From Branchiostoma lanceolatum (taxonomy: Eukaryota; Chordata; Leptocardii; Amphioxiformes; Branchiostomatidae): 64,000 nucleotides of DNA. Below, in pieces: positions 13,437 to 26,200 of the stretch (position 1 is its first letter; every line of letters starts with the position of its first letter). The stretch lies in the NCBI RefSeq assembly GCF_035083965.1, contig NC_089726.1, positions 20,754,559 through 20,818,558 on the forward strand, in the 5' to 3' direction. The notes below the pieces were generated by a model. It was not told the origin of the DNA. It did no database searches and worked only from the letters and a program-made list of their open reading frames with translations. Both the position numbers and the translations under genes were made by a program.

Positions 13437-13496
13437 TGTTAGCATACGTCATTTGGCAGTTATACGATGTCAAAGTTGGCGCGGGCACTTTTTTTG

Positions 13497-13514
13497 CCCC
13501 CCCCCCCCCCCCCC
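13497..13514 (+). repeat. 18-base C homopolymer
   Basis: An uninterrupted run of 18 C lies just outside the 4.48-kb TIR element, within the piggyBac-like remnant. Assembly length may be unreliable here. Confidence 0.85.
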
Positions 13515-13947
13515 ATTCTATATAGGGCTATAGGAAAATGCGGGTTCTCCTCATTTTCTGCATAAATTATGATAATGAGCATTAATCATCAACACCAAAA
13601 CTTGTCAAAATATTCTCCATAGATTATTGTAACAGGATATGCACAATAACTACAATAAGATCCACCCGAAATATATTTAGGGGGCAAAGCAAAATGGGGT
13701 CCGTTTGTACCCCATACGGCCAGATTCGTCGCAAAAATGTGTCGGTCGGATGAGGGTTAATGAAGTGATTCTCAAAGTTTGAAACAACCTTGTACTCATT
13801 AAACAGAACGAATTTTCCATATACTTTAACATAAACGAACATTTCAGTTTATAATGAAATAACAGGAATGAATTCAAACAAGGTGAAAATGTTTCCGTCT
13901 TTAACTCTCCAGGTATGACATGTATAAAGTAGTGCTTTTTTCCTTTC

Positions 13948-14071
13948 CCCATCAACCACAAGTCCAATCAGACTGACGATGTTCACATGACCTCCGTTAT
14001 TGTTGACTTCGATCAGCGGACTCGCTTCCTTCGCGAAGTCTCGGTATGTCGTCTCGTTTGCTCGGTCCACT
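13948..14071 (-). CDS. Isolated protein-kinase-like exon (alphaC to beta4 region)
   Basis: On the minus strand, after an acceptor TGCAG at 14072-14073, the frame reads VDRANETTYRDFAKEASPL, then a short loop, then HVNIVSLIGLVVDG. This resembles the N-lobe of receptor tyrosine kinases: a Glu-containing alphaC helix followed by the H-x-N-I-V-x-L-x-G motif. The span corresponds to a separate exon in FGFR-type kinases, which also ends after a D-G. No clean GT donor follows D-G (the next bases are GAAAGG), and I found neither a glycine-loop exon nor HRD/DFG exons in the window. Its entry phase (2) equals the exit phase of the TM exon at 17609-17729 on the same strand. It may be part of that gene's cytoplasmic side, or a decaying kinase relic. 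The surrounding open frame spans 13849-14205. Confidence 0.5.
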
Positions 14072-14205
14072 CTGCAGATGCCATTCAAAAGTATTCCATA
14101 GCTAGCAGTTCGACGCAGGATCACATCATTTATGTATAGCCAGATAGGTATTAAACTAGGTATTTTTGCTACTTTGTGTACAAACAGACAAGGCCCTAAA
14201 ACCAT

Positions 14206-15492
14206 TCAAAACACAAACGCCTTAAGGGTTTATTTCTACGCTCACATGACTATATATAGCTGTGATGTACACTTAAGTATTGGCCACCATATTAGATGTT
14301 GAACCTGGATTGGAGTTTGCTGGATGAATTTGAATTTGTATGTGATTACAGCCGTTTTAGTATGACATTTATACAAGTAGTTTTGCAGGCCTGACTCTTC
14401 CAGGTTTAATCAACAAACAAGATTGATGTGACGTTTCACGCAAACACTATACTCTCTTAAACTTCGGAATGTATATTCAATCACAAAACATAAAATACAA
14501 ATAAATAGAGGAAGCAAAGTGGCTCACGTTAGGCCATGGCTCCTTGTATCCTTTTAAATAAAAACGTTTCGTCGCCATAATGTAATTTTGTGTGATTAAT
14601 ATAATTTCACGATTTACACATCTACATTCATATCTGCATCTGCAAACCGCTATCTGTACTTGTTAACTGCACTCCATAACTTCCAAGAAAAAGGGCTTTA
14701 AATCGATGAAGGGTACGTAGAAATCAGGTAATAAGATACACTAGAAAGCAGTTACTCAAGCAACTGGATACAAAATATCGTTCTGTTAAAAAACTTCGCC
14801 TTTCCTATATAATTATATATGCCTGGATGCCAGACCTACTTACAAGGTATCGAGTGACAGGTGGGCGTTTGCAGGATTTGTGCGGACGGATTGCAGAAAT
14901 ACCTGTGGAATTCTAGGAATTCTTGCAAATCGGGCGTAATGCTAGTAAAGCTTCGCTATAAATGCAAATGTATATTGACTAGGCCTCTCCAGTACTTGCT
15001 ACATTATTTGTATTTGTATTTATTGACAATGAAAGACAAGTCATTACATTGAGTCAGCCTAGGCAGCTTTCGTTGGTAACGGCTGACCCACAAATACACA
15101 CAAACATACAGTAAGATCATTACATTATTACAATACATACATAGTTAATGCGATACAATACAATTTATAGATACAGTATAAAATCATTTGACTCAATAAC
15201 TACCATGCAAATGTATACATTAATATAATAAAATCATTGGGGGAATGGCCTAAAATATTATAATCTATATTGCGGTGGGATAGATGGAAGGTTGATAAGA
15301 TGTGAATGTAGAAACAGGACAACTGGTGGGATTTGCATTTGGCCTTGAATTAGGCTATCGATCACAACGGAGAGCCTGCTACAGTATATAACTAACGCTA
15401 GCGGTCGTCTGGTACGGATCTTTGAACTTATTTGCTAGGAAGGTTAGAAGGGGAAGGCTGATAAGGAAAAAACGTAGCGAAAACAACATGTT
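14206..15492. other. No gene recognised
   Basis: AT-rich, low coding character. The 14861-15052 frame has no motif. A possible decayed retroposon lies near 14990-15110 but has no clear end. Confidence 0.45.
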
Positions 15493-15941
15493 TCAAGGAA
15501 AGCTACACAAAAAATTGAAAATCCTTCTATGCTGTACTTAATATATTCCAAAGTCAAATTCTTACTTCAAGTTGTTTCACATACATGTAAGTCCGTCATA
15601 GTTCTGAGATTTTCCACAGTTTGCAACTTATGCCGTGCTGACGCCTTCTCGCCTGATAATTGAATTATATACCGTCAGTGTTTCAAATTTTTCACCTGAT
15701 GATCGAATTTTAGAACACTGACGTCATATAATACAATCAACAGGTGAAAAATTTGAAACACTGACGTCATATAATTCAATTATCAGGTGAGAAGGCGTCA
15801 GCACGGCATAAGTTGCAAACTGTGGAAAATTCCAGAACTATGACGGACTTATGTGAAACAACTTGAAGTAAGAATTTGACTTTGGAATATATTAAGCACA
15901 GCATAGAAGGATTTTCAATTTTTGTGTAGCTTTCCTTCAAG
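15493..15941. mobile_element. Fold-back (giant inverted repeat) element
   Basis: Two ~220-bp arms are near-perfect reverse complements. Left-arm landmarks are AGGAAAGCTACAC (15497), GTCCGTCATAGTTCTG, TATGCCGTGCTGACGCC and TTTCAAATTTTTCACCTG; the right arm repeats them inverted, ending GTGTAGCTTTCCTTC near 15938. The centre is at about 15717. A related copy lies at 25371-25851. No coding capacity. Confidence 0.88.
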
Positions 15942-16248
15942 TATTCATTCCTTTAATGTAAACATAAAAATAGTCTTAATTTAAACATAACGTTGGTTTT
16001 GATGTGAACATAACAATGGTCTCAATGTTCATAACGCTATACAAAAAAAACTGTACTATTCCTAAATGAAATTCGACGAACGTTAAGTCGCAGAGTAGCC
16101 TAAAAATATGCAATGTGATATCTAGAATAGTTCCATTTAGTTATTACTGTAGATTATATTTGATATAATAAAGTAGTTATTAGAATTGTTCATCATGTCA
16201 TTTGTACATTGCCATACATTTTCACGGTTGCAATTGTTGTAAAGTAAA

Positions 16249-16552
16249 TTATTCAATTCATTCAATTCATTCAATTCATTCAATTCATTCAATTCATTCA
16301 ATTCATTCAATTCATTCAATTCATTCAATTCATTCAATTCAATTCAATTCATTCAATTCATTCAATTCATTCAATTCATTCAATTCATTCAATTCATTCA
16401 ATCCATTCAATTCAATTCAATTCATTCAATTTATTCAATCCATTCAATTCATTCAATTCATTCAATTCAATTCAATTCATTCAATTCATTCAATTCATTC
16501 AATTTATTCAATTCATTCAATTCATTCAATTCATTCAATTCATTCAATTGTT
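16249..16552. repeat. 9-bp minisatellite (CAATTCATT)n
   Basis: About thirty copies of CAATTCATT, with interruptions by CAATT pentamers and a few C/T variants. Open frames through it (SIH or NEL tripeptide repeats) are products of the 9-bp period. Confidence 0.95.
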
Positions 16553-16797
16553 ACCATCAAAGACTTGACCATGAAATTTCAGCACTATTTCACGATCACT
16601 GATTTTCCTTCATGGGCAGCGAGTTGGCAGACACATCCGCCAGACGTCTGTTTGAAATAAACAGCATGTCATATTTTCTGATTAGAATAAATCATAGTAT
16701 ACGCAATACATAATAAGAAGTTATAGTAGATGTTTACTGACAAAGTCATGGAAGGAATTTTCTTAAGATCATAAATGTTCCAATGGCACATCAACAT

Positions 16798-16849
16798 AAA
16801 CGCCTGGGGTCCAAACGACCCCGTTGTGCTTTACGAGTCTAAGGGTTAA
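16798..16849. mobile_element. piggyBac-like element end
   Basis: GGGGTCCAAACGACCCC followed by ...TCTAAGGG and TTAA at 16846. This has the same layout as the piggyBac-like end at 13757. The other end was not located. Confidence 0.5.
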
Positions 16850-16880
16850 TGATACATAGCCGTGAGCCCACCTATCACTT

Positions 16881-17090
16881 GACCCGCGGCACGCTGGCGG
16901 CGTCTTTGCGTTCTGAACTGGATTTATGTTACCCTTGACTTATAATGAATATCATTCAAAACGTACAAGTATGACCAAAAAGACAACAAAACACACAAAG
17001 CTTGAAAAGATTCGTTTTTTGTCGATGAAATTTGTGGAGAGCTTTGTCAATTCGACCGGCCGCAGCGACGCCGCCAGCATGCCGCGGGTC
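16881..17090. repeat. Short palindromic MITE-like element
   Basis: GACCCGCGGCACGCTGGCGGC at the left is mirrored by the inverted GCCGCCAGCATGCCGCGGGTC at the right, with a ~165-bp spacer. Target duplication not evident. Confidence 0.6.
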
Positions 17091-17608
17091 CAGCTAGAGG
17101 AGGCTTTGTAGATCGCCCGAAGCTCGCCGAATTTCAAAATCGCCTAAGCGTCGACCGTATTTTCCAATGAAAATCTCGGGCGACGTCCGTCGAACACTAA
17201 AAACTTAAAAATTCCCCATGAGATGGTACCATCTCTTGGACATGGACGAAGTCTGCATCGACTAACCTGGTAAAAGGCCAATATTTGATCAACTTTTATT
17301 TCTAAAAATCGCCCGAAGCCCGCGTAATTGACAGGACGTCGACCGTACTTCGGCCTAAAATGCACAATTGAAGCTCGCCAACATGTCGGCCGAGCTAAAT
17401 TTCTTATTTGCGACGCGGGCTTAAACCACGCTTCCAACAGCTCATCCGCTAGTGGAGCAGGGGGAAGGGGGTGCAATCAGCCCCTGACAGCGAGAGATTG
17501 TGTATTACAGGCTACGCAGGCTATAACAAAATCAGTATACTGAGAAATTATCTAATCCAGTGTCAATCGTGATTTCGAAAATGTAAAAAAAAAATCTTGA
17601 ATTCGTAC
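17091..17608. other. GC-richer spacer, probably repeat-derived
   Basis: Contains two similar stretches with GTCGACCGTA and GCCCGAAG(C)... near 17114-17155 and 17308-17352, suggesting an internally repeated mobile fragment. The 110-aa minus-strand frame at 17144-17476 has no recognisable motif and spans these repeats. Confidence 0.4.
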
Positions 17609-17729
17609 CTGGTGTACACGAACCACGCAACAGCAGCCAGGGCGGCGGAGAAGGCCATCCCGCCCAGTAGACTGAGGACGACCGGCAACGCCAGGCTGGG
17701 CCCTCTACTACCGGCGTCTTTAACAGCTT
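17609..17729 (-). CDS. M28-like gene exon 10: transmembrane helix
   Basis: Acceptor TATCTTAG, donor GTACGA. Encodes [10 protein letters not shown], then a ~23-residue hydrophobic run from [13 protein letters not shown] to [11 protein letters not shown] small-residue-rich single TM helix followed by Arg fits type I topology. It exits in phase 2. Confidence 0.82.
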
Positions 17730-20176
17730 CTAAGATAGTAAGAAACCAAAAAAAAATACTAAGTGTGAAGTTTTAAACTTTTTGGCCCAACACGAGGGTA
17801 AAAGAAAACTATTTTTAGATACCAATTGTTTTGACAATCAATTCATAGATTATTGAGTTATGCTGTTACAGGAAAAAACTAGAGAGGCAATATTTGCAAG
17901 GGCAAATACAACATATTTCATCCATTTCCCTCCCCACATCCAAAACAAATTTACTTTTTCATAATCAACCAAGTCTAAAATTTAATTTTAACAAATGTTC
18001 CCCGCATACGAATTTCAGGTCATTTGGCTTTAATTAAAGAGCACAACAGGCCCAAATATACAGTTTTGGTCTGAAAATTGGAAAAAAATCGTTTAATTGA
18101 AAATAAAATCATTTAAAGCCCCATAGAAAAAAAGGAAAAAAAGCACGTCCGGCCGTATATTTTTGACAAATTTCAGGTCATTTGGCCAAAAAATGACAGA
18201 GATAAATCGATTTTAGGATTTGACAGGAGAAGGAGGAGAAGAAACATGAGGGAAAACAATATACTGCAGTATGGATGAAATCTAATTACAAAAGCAAATA
18301 CTGCAAGCACCATGCAAAGCATAACCTTCTTGGTGAAGATGATAACATCGGCTTTGTCCCGCATTACTTACCTTTCCTGCTAGAGAGGACTAAGACTCCG
18401 CTGGTGGATTCGAACCCTCCACCCCCGAAAAAGGTAAGCGTGGGTGAACAGAGCCCTCTCATCTTCCCCGTGAAGATGAAACCTGACCCCTGTGGATGAT
18501 ACTGCGACACAGAAAGGTATACATTGTGTCATTTATCAACCTTGATTTCCGTCTCTAATACAGTCGTAGCCATTTGAAACGGTCGACTCCATATCGCAAA
18601 ATGGTGCTCATCAAGTGTATTGGCACGCTTCGTCAACAACTTATGTTCGTTACCGTTGTTTTTTTACGATACTGTCGTAGATTTGTGATTGAAATGTTGT
18701 CTTTTATATGTTTTTACACGCCCCCCCCCCCCTCCATTATGATACCCTCGACCGTTTCAAATGGCAACGGACTTTCATGAGACGGAAACTCGCCGATTGA
18801 TATTTAACAAACTTAGCCGCAGCGACACCTTGAGGCAAGAAGCAGCTACGGTCATTATAACAATGGGTAAGGATGGACTACGTAGTTACCACGCTTGCAC
18901 ATTGTATTCTTATTGCTAAGTACTGTGTATATTATTTTGTGCTTTGTCCAAAATGTTGAACCAATCTTTGCGCTTTTTAGGAATCGACTAAATAATACTA
19001 TAGAGATAGATGAACAAAATGAACAAATCATGGCAATATTTCAAACCATCGTTGTAAATTTAATCAACGCTACAATAATTACTTTAGTTTTTCCATGTAT
19101 TTCCATGTATTATAGTGAATGTTGATAAAGCTTGTTTTAAAAAATATGGATGGACTACGGAAAAATTGGCAAAACATTAATATTTGGGAGAGTCTAGCCT
19201 GACTAAATAATGCTTTTAGGATCCCATTGGTCAGCCCCTACCCTAGAAGCCTGATGACCAACACCTAAGAGCCAGAAGAATCGGGAACAAAATTAATCCT
19301 ATTATACAAAAATCATCAATAGAATTGAGAAATGTCCGTTGCCGTGGTGTTGGAGGCTGCAACGGAGTCAAAGAGAATACTGAACTTCCACAGTGACAGA
19401 AAACTCTGATTTCATATTGGACTGATTTTCATACTGACAAAATTTCGAGAGCTCCTATTGGTTGTTATGGGAATGTGTATGATTCTTCTGAGTTAGAGGT
19501 GAATGGCCATAAGTTCTCGGGGAGGAGGCCCAACCAGATATTGTATATAACACAGGCTATGAGGTAGCCTGTCGCTGACTCACATTTCCGAACACCCTGC
19601 AGGATATGGTATCGGGGGCTCCTTCCATCACAAAAGGTTCGGGAAGATACAGATGGAGAACGCGCTCAAGGGGATCGTAACCTCCTGTGTATGGAAGACA
19701 TCAGCAATTAAAATTCACCAGAAACAAGCACCAAACGCCACAAGAGGAAGGACGAAAAGATATCAGAACAGTGCAATACCCTTCATGACCAACCTGCTAA
19801 ACGAACAGACTCATTCATTAACAGATCTCTGACATATTGATTGTTATGATTGCCAGCTATAGAATTTACCCTGTTACTTAGTATATATATATGATAATTA
19901 CGTTTGTATTATAAATCCAATCGTGTTCAACCTACTTGTTTTTAGGTAGTGTTTCTTACAGACCCTTTCGACAGTTCCACAAAGTGCAAGTGTCAAGCAA
20001 ATACGTATCTGTTGCACGGGTAATTTCTGATTATTATATTATATATCATATATTTATTATATATTGTATATTTGTTATATATTATTATTATTATCATTAT
20101 TTTTATTATTATCATTATTATTATTATTATTATCATTATAACTATTATTATTATTATCATTATCATCATCATCATT

Positions 20177-20235
<59 letters not shown>

Positions 20236-23200
20236 TATTATTATTATTATTACTATTATTGTTATTGTTAATATTATCATCAACTTATTTTCGGACCCTA
20301 TCTTTTTTGGAGGACCGTTATCAAAAACACACCATTTTGTTTTCCCTAAGTCTTACCGATCATGTACAGGCTCCATGTCGGAGAATACAGTGTGGCGTTG
20401 AAAGCGTATTCAGACTGGAAGGTGTGCATCGTCAGACTGATGTTCTGCAGACTATGGTCTGACATCTGCATAGTTCCGCTCATCTGTAATCCTGCCTTAC
20501 CCGGGAAACCAGCTACTGGATCTGTTGAAGATAGGTAAAGAAGTTATAGAGAACTTTATTGCACGACAATTGCACATGGTACAAAGTATGGCAAGAATTC
20601 GTAAACATAATACAAAGTTATATGAGAATATAATGGCGTCGTGTGGCGCAATCGGTAGGGTGTTTCGCCCACGGCCGAGAGTTTCGAAACCTTCGACATG
20701 CCCCGATGTTGTGCCCTTGGGAAAGGCCCTTTACATGACTTTCCTCACTTCACTCAGGTGTAAATGAGTACCTAGCTTCGGTTAGGGACGTCCTTCAGAT
20801 AGGACGTTAAATGGAGGTCCCGTGTTTAAAAAAAGCTACATCTCGAGCACGTTAAAGAACCCACCGCACTTATCGAAAAGAGTGGGGGTCCTTCTCGTCG
20901 TTGAAGGGTTCAAAACCTACAGTCCTATGACCGTACATGGGATCACCCTTAGTAATAGCCTCCGACTAGTTGGGCAACCGTGGCATGTACATGCCGAACC
21001 AATAAATAGATAAATAAATATAATGGCGAAGACGCATACATAATGGTCGTCTCCACTTGGCTTCTATGGTAGATATTAATTTGAAAGTTCCTTCCTGTAA
21101 TACATTTATACTAATTTTGTGTCGGACTGTATACGTAAAATATTGTTTGATTAGTACATGCTAAGTCTTCTAATGCAAATGAGATACGTAGGGTTCGCTA
21201 AAGATAAGAATATTAACCCAAATTTGTACCAGGAAAGGATGCGTCAAACTTTCCCGCACTTCAAACAAGTCAAAGATCTTCCGTGCATTGTTTTATCAGA
21301 CTGGTAGGTCACTGAACAAAAATACTCTTTCTACACAACCAAGTGATTCATTCAACCGACGTTTTGGTGACCATCTGTCACATTGTGGATGCTGTTCCCT
21401 GTAATAGTGTATACTAGTATATGTAAATACTTTGCGTTTGGGAACGCATCTATGAGCAGCGACACCTGTGCTGTAGTGCAATGTGAACTAGTCAAAATTG
21501 CCTTGATGAAGGTGACAGATGGTCACTGAAACTTTGGTTGAATAAATCACTTAGTCGGTTGGTTGAGTCTTTTCATTCCAGTCAAAGATCTATTTGTAAA
21601 GTATGTCCATATGAATAGGACGAACAGTTACAGTTACCGCATGTTTCCTTGTGACCGGTGAGATCCTCCACCATCCTGGTTGCCACGTCCGTGGTCTTCT
21701 TTAGGAAGTCCAGTCTCTCATCAGTGATTGTCATGGAGTCATCGACGGTCAGGCTGTCCCATTCTTTCTCTCTTCCACGGTAGATCACTGGAATGGAACA
21801 AGACACACGCTCAAACAACATTAAATAAGCATAGATTCAAATATATTACAGTTACCAACCAAGGATTGAAATGAAGAAACTCTCCGAGGAGTGGAGAGCT
21901 GGAGGAAGAGTAAGGTCCTGGGATCGCAACTGTGCAGCTCCTCAGACATAGAGGCACGCTGCATCATGGCTAACATCGCCTTTCAATCGTTTTGGAAACT
22001 GTGGATCCGTACGTAGGTCAAAGATTCCCCTGGCAAAAATGCTACAAATATACAACGCAACTTGTGACTCCATATTGCTCTACAACTGCAACAGCTGGGA
22101 AGTGCCAAAGGCAGCATTGGACAAACTTGATACATGTCATTGGAAACACCTGCGCAAAATCACAGGGTACCAATGGCCCCACAAGATCTCTAACAAAGCA
22201 CTATATAAAATCTGCAACACCACCCAACTGTCAGTGAAAGTTCCCCACCTAAGGTGGTGCATGCTTGGGGACATCCTCCGCATGCCCGGAGACACTCCAG
22301 CACGAAAGGCACTAGAATTTGCTACAGTGGGGTGTAACAAATACAAGGCCAGGAAAGGAAGACATTGCACAAACCTACTAAGTGTCCTAAAACAGACCTC
22401 AAGAACAAAGGATTTGTAGACCTAAGAACAGCAAAGAGCTACGGCAGCTCGCAGGAAAGAAGGCACAGTGGAAAGAAATGAAGAAAGGCTGAATGCAGCC
22501 GGAGGCTGTTTCCACAACCTCTGAGCCGCAGAACACAGTGGATCATCATTATCATCATTGAAATGTTAAAACTTTTCCCCATAACTAACACAGAGTGGAA
22601 CTCGTTGTATAACCAGCTGCCGCTGTCGCGCCGCGTGCCTGTGAAGCTGGTGTGTTAAGCTGAAGGGAGGTTATGGTGGCTATTACAGATACAGATATTG
22701 AAGGAGATGGATACAAATATAGTTTGGAGAACAATAAGTATGACTGTTCATATTCCAGCACAAAAAGTTATAACGTTAAGACATCGAAACTACAACGCTA
22801 CTACTGTCTTCCTAAGACTTCAAACGACTAATGATCTTAGGTCACGTGCCCTTGCAAACAAATGACGTCAGCGATTGGTCAAACGTGTTAGGAAGTCTAT
22901 ACCTGCCACCGTCTCTGTTGAGTGATAGTTAGTGTGCCCTTGATTCCTCTTGTTCCGACCACTGCAGCAGCAGAACACAATGGACTACTACTACTGATTC
23001 CTCTTACTAAGTAGTCCCGTTCAGTGTCTAGTATTTGAGAACGAGTAATTGTTAAGGTCTCATTCATGAGTTTTTTTCGCCCCATAGGCTTACATGTTAT
23101 AGAACATGTTTTATACGGGCGCGTTCGTAATTAAGATATAGAAAATGTGCCAATGTTTTTCATTCCATGTTGAGACCATTTACCCGAGATTATGTAAAAA

Positions 23201-26200
23201 AAATGACAACATTTTCACTGCACACACACACACACAATCTCTTTTGATAGCAATTACGAACTGCACTTAGCTACAATCCCAAAAAGGCATTTCCAGCTGT
23301 TAGCGCAGTACCGAATCACACACACTGCCCGGGCTGTGTACTTCCAACCTCGAGCGCGGCTGCCGATCTTTGCCAGCTAATTCCTTCAGTTACAAACAAG
23401 CTTTCATCAGTTTGACGCTTGATATCAGCCGGGCTAGCTAAAAGGAATTTTTACATCGATATGGACACACGTACATGCAGCCGTTCATTTTTTGGGGCAC
23501 GGACTCCTTTAGTACCCACTCGGAGTGATAAAGGAAAGGAAAGGGATCTCGAACCAGTTTAGCTCAAATGAACTCAATGAACAGATGAGCTACTCTTCCA
23601 CTGCTCGTGGCAGGAAGACAGACGCTATATATATATACAGTATTTACAGGTTCATTGTACCGGGGAAATTCCCCTAGCTCTTTTCGACAGGCACAATGAA
23701 CAGTGAACCACGGCTTAACGTCCCGTCCTAAGGACTGCGGTCCTTTCCGGTAGCGTGCATGTCGGGTGAGCGACACAGCCGGGATCGAACCCGGGGTATC
23801 TAGTTCCAGAGGCAATGCACGCTACCTTACTATACAGGACTAAGACCTTAAAGTCGAGGAGTTGAGCAACAAATTCAGCAGCAGTTTGTGAAATTATGAA
23901 AGATTTATGTACGCTTGTACCTGTGTCAGTGATGAACACGGCCTTGACGTCTGGGATTACCTCATACAAGGCTTTAACGTCAGTGTCCGTCAAGGCGTCG
24001 TATATTGGCCACAGTGGGTCTTGCATCGTCTCGTCCGTTATAGCAGTGAACGGGAGAGTCATACTCTGTGTAATGATAAGATACATGTATCTAATTCTTC
24101 ACTTTTTGAAACATAGGTCATAGCTACCAAATACCTCAATGGAAACGGAGGTATTGTTTTCCGCTTGTTTCTTTGTTTGTCCTGATGTGTTTGCAAGTTT
24201 GTTCCCGCTGCGCTGGCTTGGATCGAAGGTGGGCCGTGGTAGTAGGGAATGGTGTAACATGGCACTTGCAGGATGGATAGGCTGGTTTGGCACGGATGAA
24301 AGGAAATGTCTAAACAGAATCAGTGAGTGACTCCCAATGATGAAGAAAGCAAGAAATTAAGAATATGCCCAAAGATTTCACGGATGTATGAGACCTTCTA
24401 TTTCTTCTTGTACTTAGCAGTAGATATCTCTGACCGGGCTCAATCCTTCAAGCCAAACGACATATATGCATATTTTGCAGCATCCCCCTCAGTATACTTG
24501 TAAGCCAGCCAGAGCCGTATAGAAAGGTCTCACTGATCGCATTGCTGCATAGTTAAGTGGCAACCCATGGCTATGGTTGCCAACGCAAGTTAGAACTGTT
24601 CAAAATTCGTTATTGCCTTAAACGTGTGAAACTCGTTGTCACCAAGTACAGTATTAGTAGAGGCATCCTCACTTGATATCTTTAAACAACGCCAAGGGTT
24701 ATGCATATGTGTGACATAGGTCGTTCCCTGTTATTATAAAGCAACCGTTGCTTCAACTCCCTGTACTTGGGAAGATTGTTCTACAGAGAAACACAGAAAC
24801 TAAAAGTGTAATTTACACGTCTCTTGAACTGAGGGTTGCCCGCTTCATCGAACTTGCTGTTGAAAGCGGCCGCCAGGGGTGAGTCGTACTGCCGAGAGAC
24901 GACTGCGAGGAAATTTCCCCTGTAGCTGTCGGCCCGGACGGCGTTAGCAGCGTCAACTAACCCTGGTACCTGCAATGGGACGGGTGGCGTCAGGTTTTTG
25001 TTGCATTACAAATGATATATCACCAAAAAAAATTATGATTCAACAGAGATGGGGGAGGGCATAAGCTTCCTGACACATTTGAGCGACTGTAGGGTTTCGG
25101 TTTTGAGGAAATGATACAAAGTTGATACGTTGAAATATTCCCCCTGACACTCGAGGTGTGTGGTACAGGGCGCGTACATAGGTGGTGGGCTGCCACGCCA
25201 AAAGACAGATTTACAACAAACCTTTGGCGGCAGTTGTGGTTATCTCATAGAGCAGCCACCAAGCCACGTCGAGAGGCAGTTTTATTCACCTTCCGTGAGA
25301 GAAAGTAGTCCTTAAAATTTATTTGGGCGTCAACACCCCTGAAAGCAAAACTACACAATTAAAAAGCCTACGATGACTATGCTTAATATATCCCAAAGTT
25401 AATTTCTTACTTTTTGAAGTTGATTCATATAAGTCCGTCATAGTTCTGGGATCTTCCACCGTTCACAAGTTATGCCGTGCTGACGCCTGATTATTGAATT
25501 ATATGACGTTAATTTCCTAAACAGAATGAATAGTGCTTTTGAAACTGGCTTTCGTGAGGATGGAGGTCGAGGAGCTTTCAGAATTCAAAACTTTCCGTTG
25601 AATTTAAAGGAATTGACGAGTTAGTGGGCTTTGAATTCTGAAAGCTCCTCGAAATCCGCCCTAGGGAAAGCCAATTTGAAAAGCACTTTTAATTATGTTT
25701 AGGAAATTTAGAAGACAGACGACATATAATTCAATCATCAGGTGAGAAGGCGACAGCACGGCATAAGTTGCAAACGGTGGAAGATCCCAGAACTATGACG
25801 GACGTATGTGAAACAAGTAAGAATTGGGGTACATTTAGCATAGTCATAGTACAGCCAATCTCAGCCAAATTCTACAGTCCTGCTCGTCATTACCCAGTTG
25901 CAAAAAAAATTGTTAAGATAGATGTCTTGGAACATCCTAGTATCACTTTCTCCTGATTTGTTCGTTTTCATTGTTTTCCACTTTTCCTTTGGTATCTGAT
26001 GACAGAATAATTCATATGATTGTTACTTTTGTATAATTTTGACTTATTTCTTTATAAACTGTTATTCATTATAATACAATTCATATGATTGTTATTTTTG
26101 TATAATTTTGACCTACTTCTTTATAAATTGTTATTCATTATAATACTTATTATGTTTAAACTCAAAATTCACTTTGTAGTTCATTTTCTTTTCATTTGTT

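Larger units (their letters stand above)
8018..13756. mobile_element. piggyBac-like non-autonomous element, interrupted by a nested insertion
   Basis: The right end reads CCCATACGG ... GATGAGGG followed by TTAA at 13757. Inverted, this is TTAA-CCCTCATC, a piggyBac-type end. The palindromic block GGTCCGTTTGGACCCC recurs near 8020, 8195 and 13690. The 13540-13756 part matches 37412-37650 in inverted orientation, and the 8217-8258 part matches 38070-38110 in inverted orientation. The left terminus near 8018 is not a clean TTAA end. The two parts (8018-8953, 13437-13756) are separated by the 4.48-kb TIR element. Confidence 0.5.

Noticed and set aside
16137..16660. Repetitive SIH/NEL proteins
   Set aside because: Any 9-bp repeat without stops gives long frames on both strands; composition is dictated by CAATTCATT.
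17144..17476. 110-aa minus-strand frame as the cytoplasmic tail of the M28-like protein
   Set aside because: It spans internally repeated mobile-element-like sequence, has no acceptor giving phase 2 that I could identify, and shows no conserved motif.
19936..20401. Poly-His, poly-Ile and poly-Met frames
   Set aside because: Translation of an ATT/ATC microsatellite in an intron of the M28-like gene.
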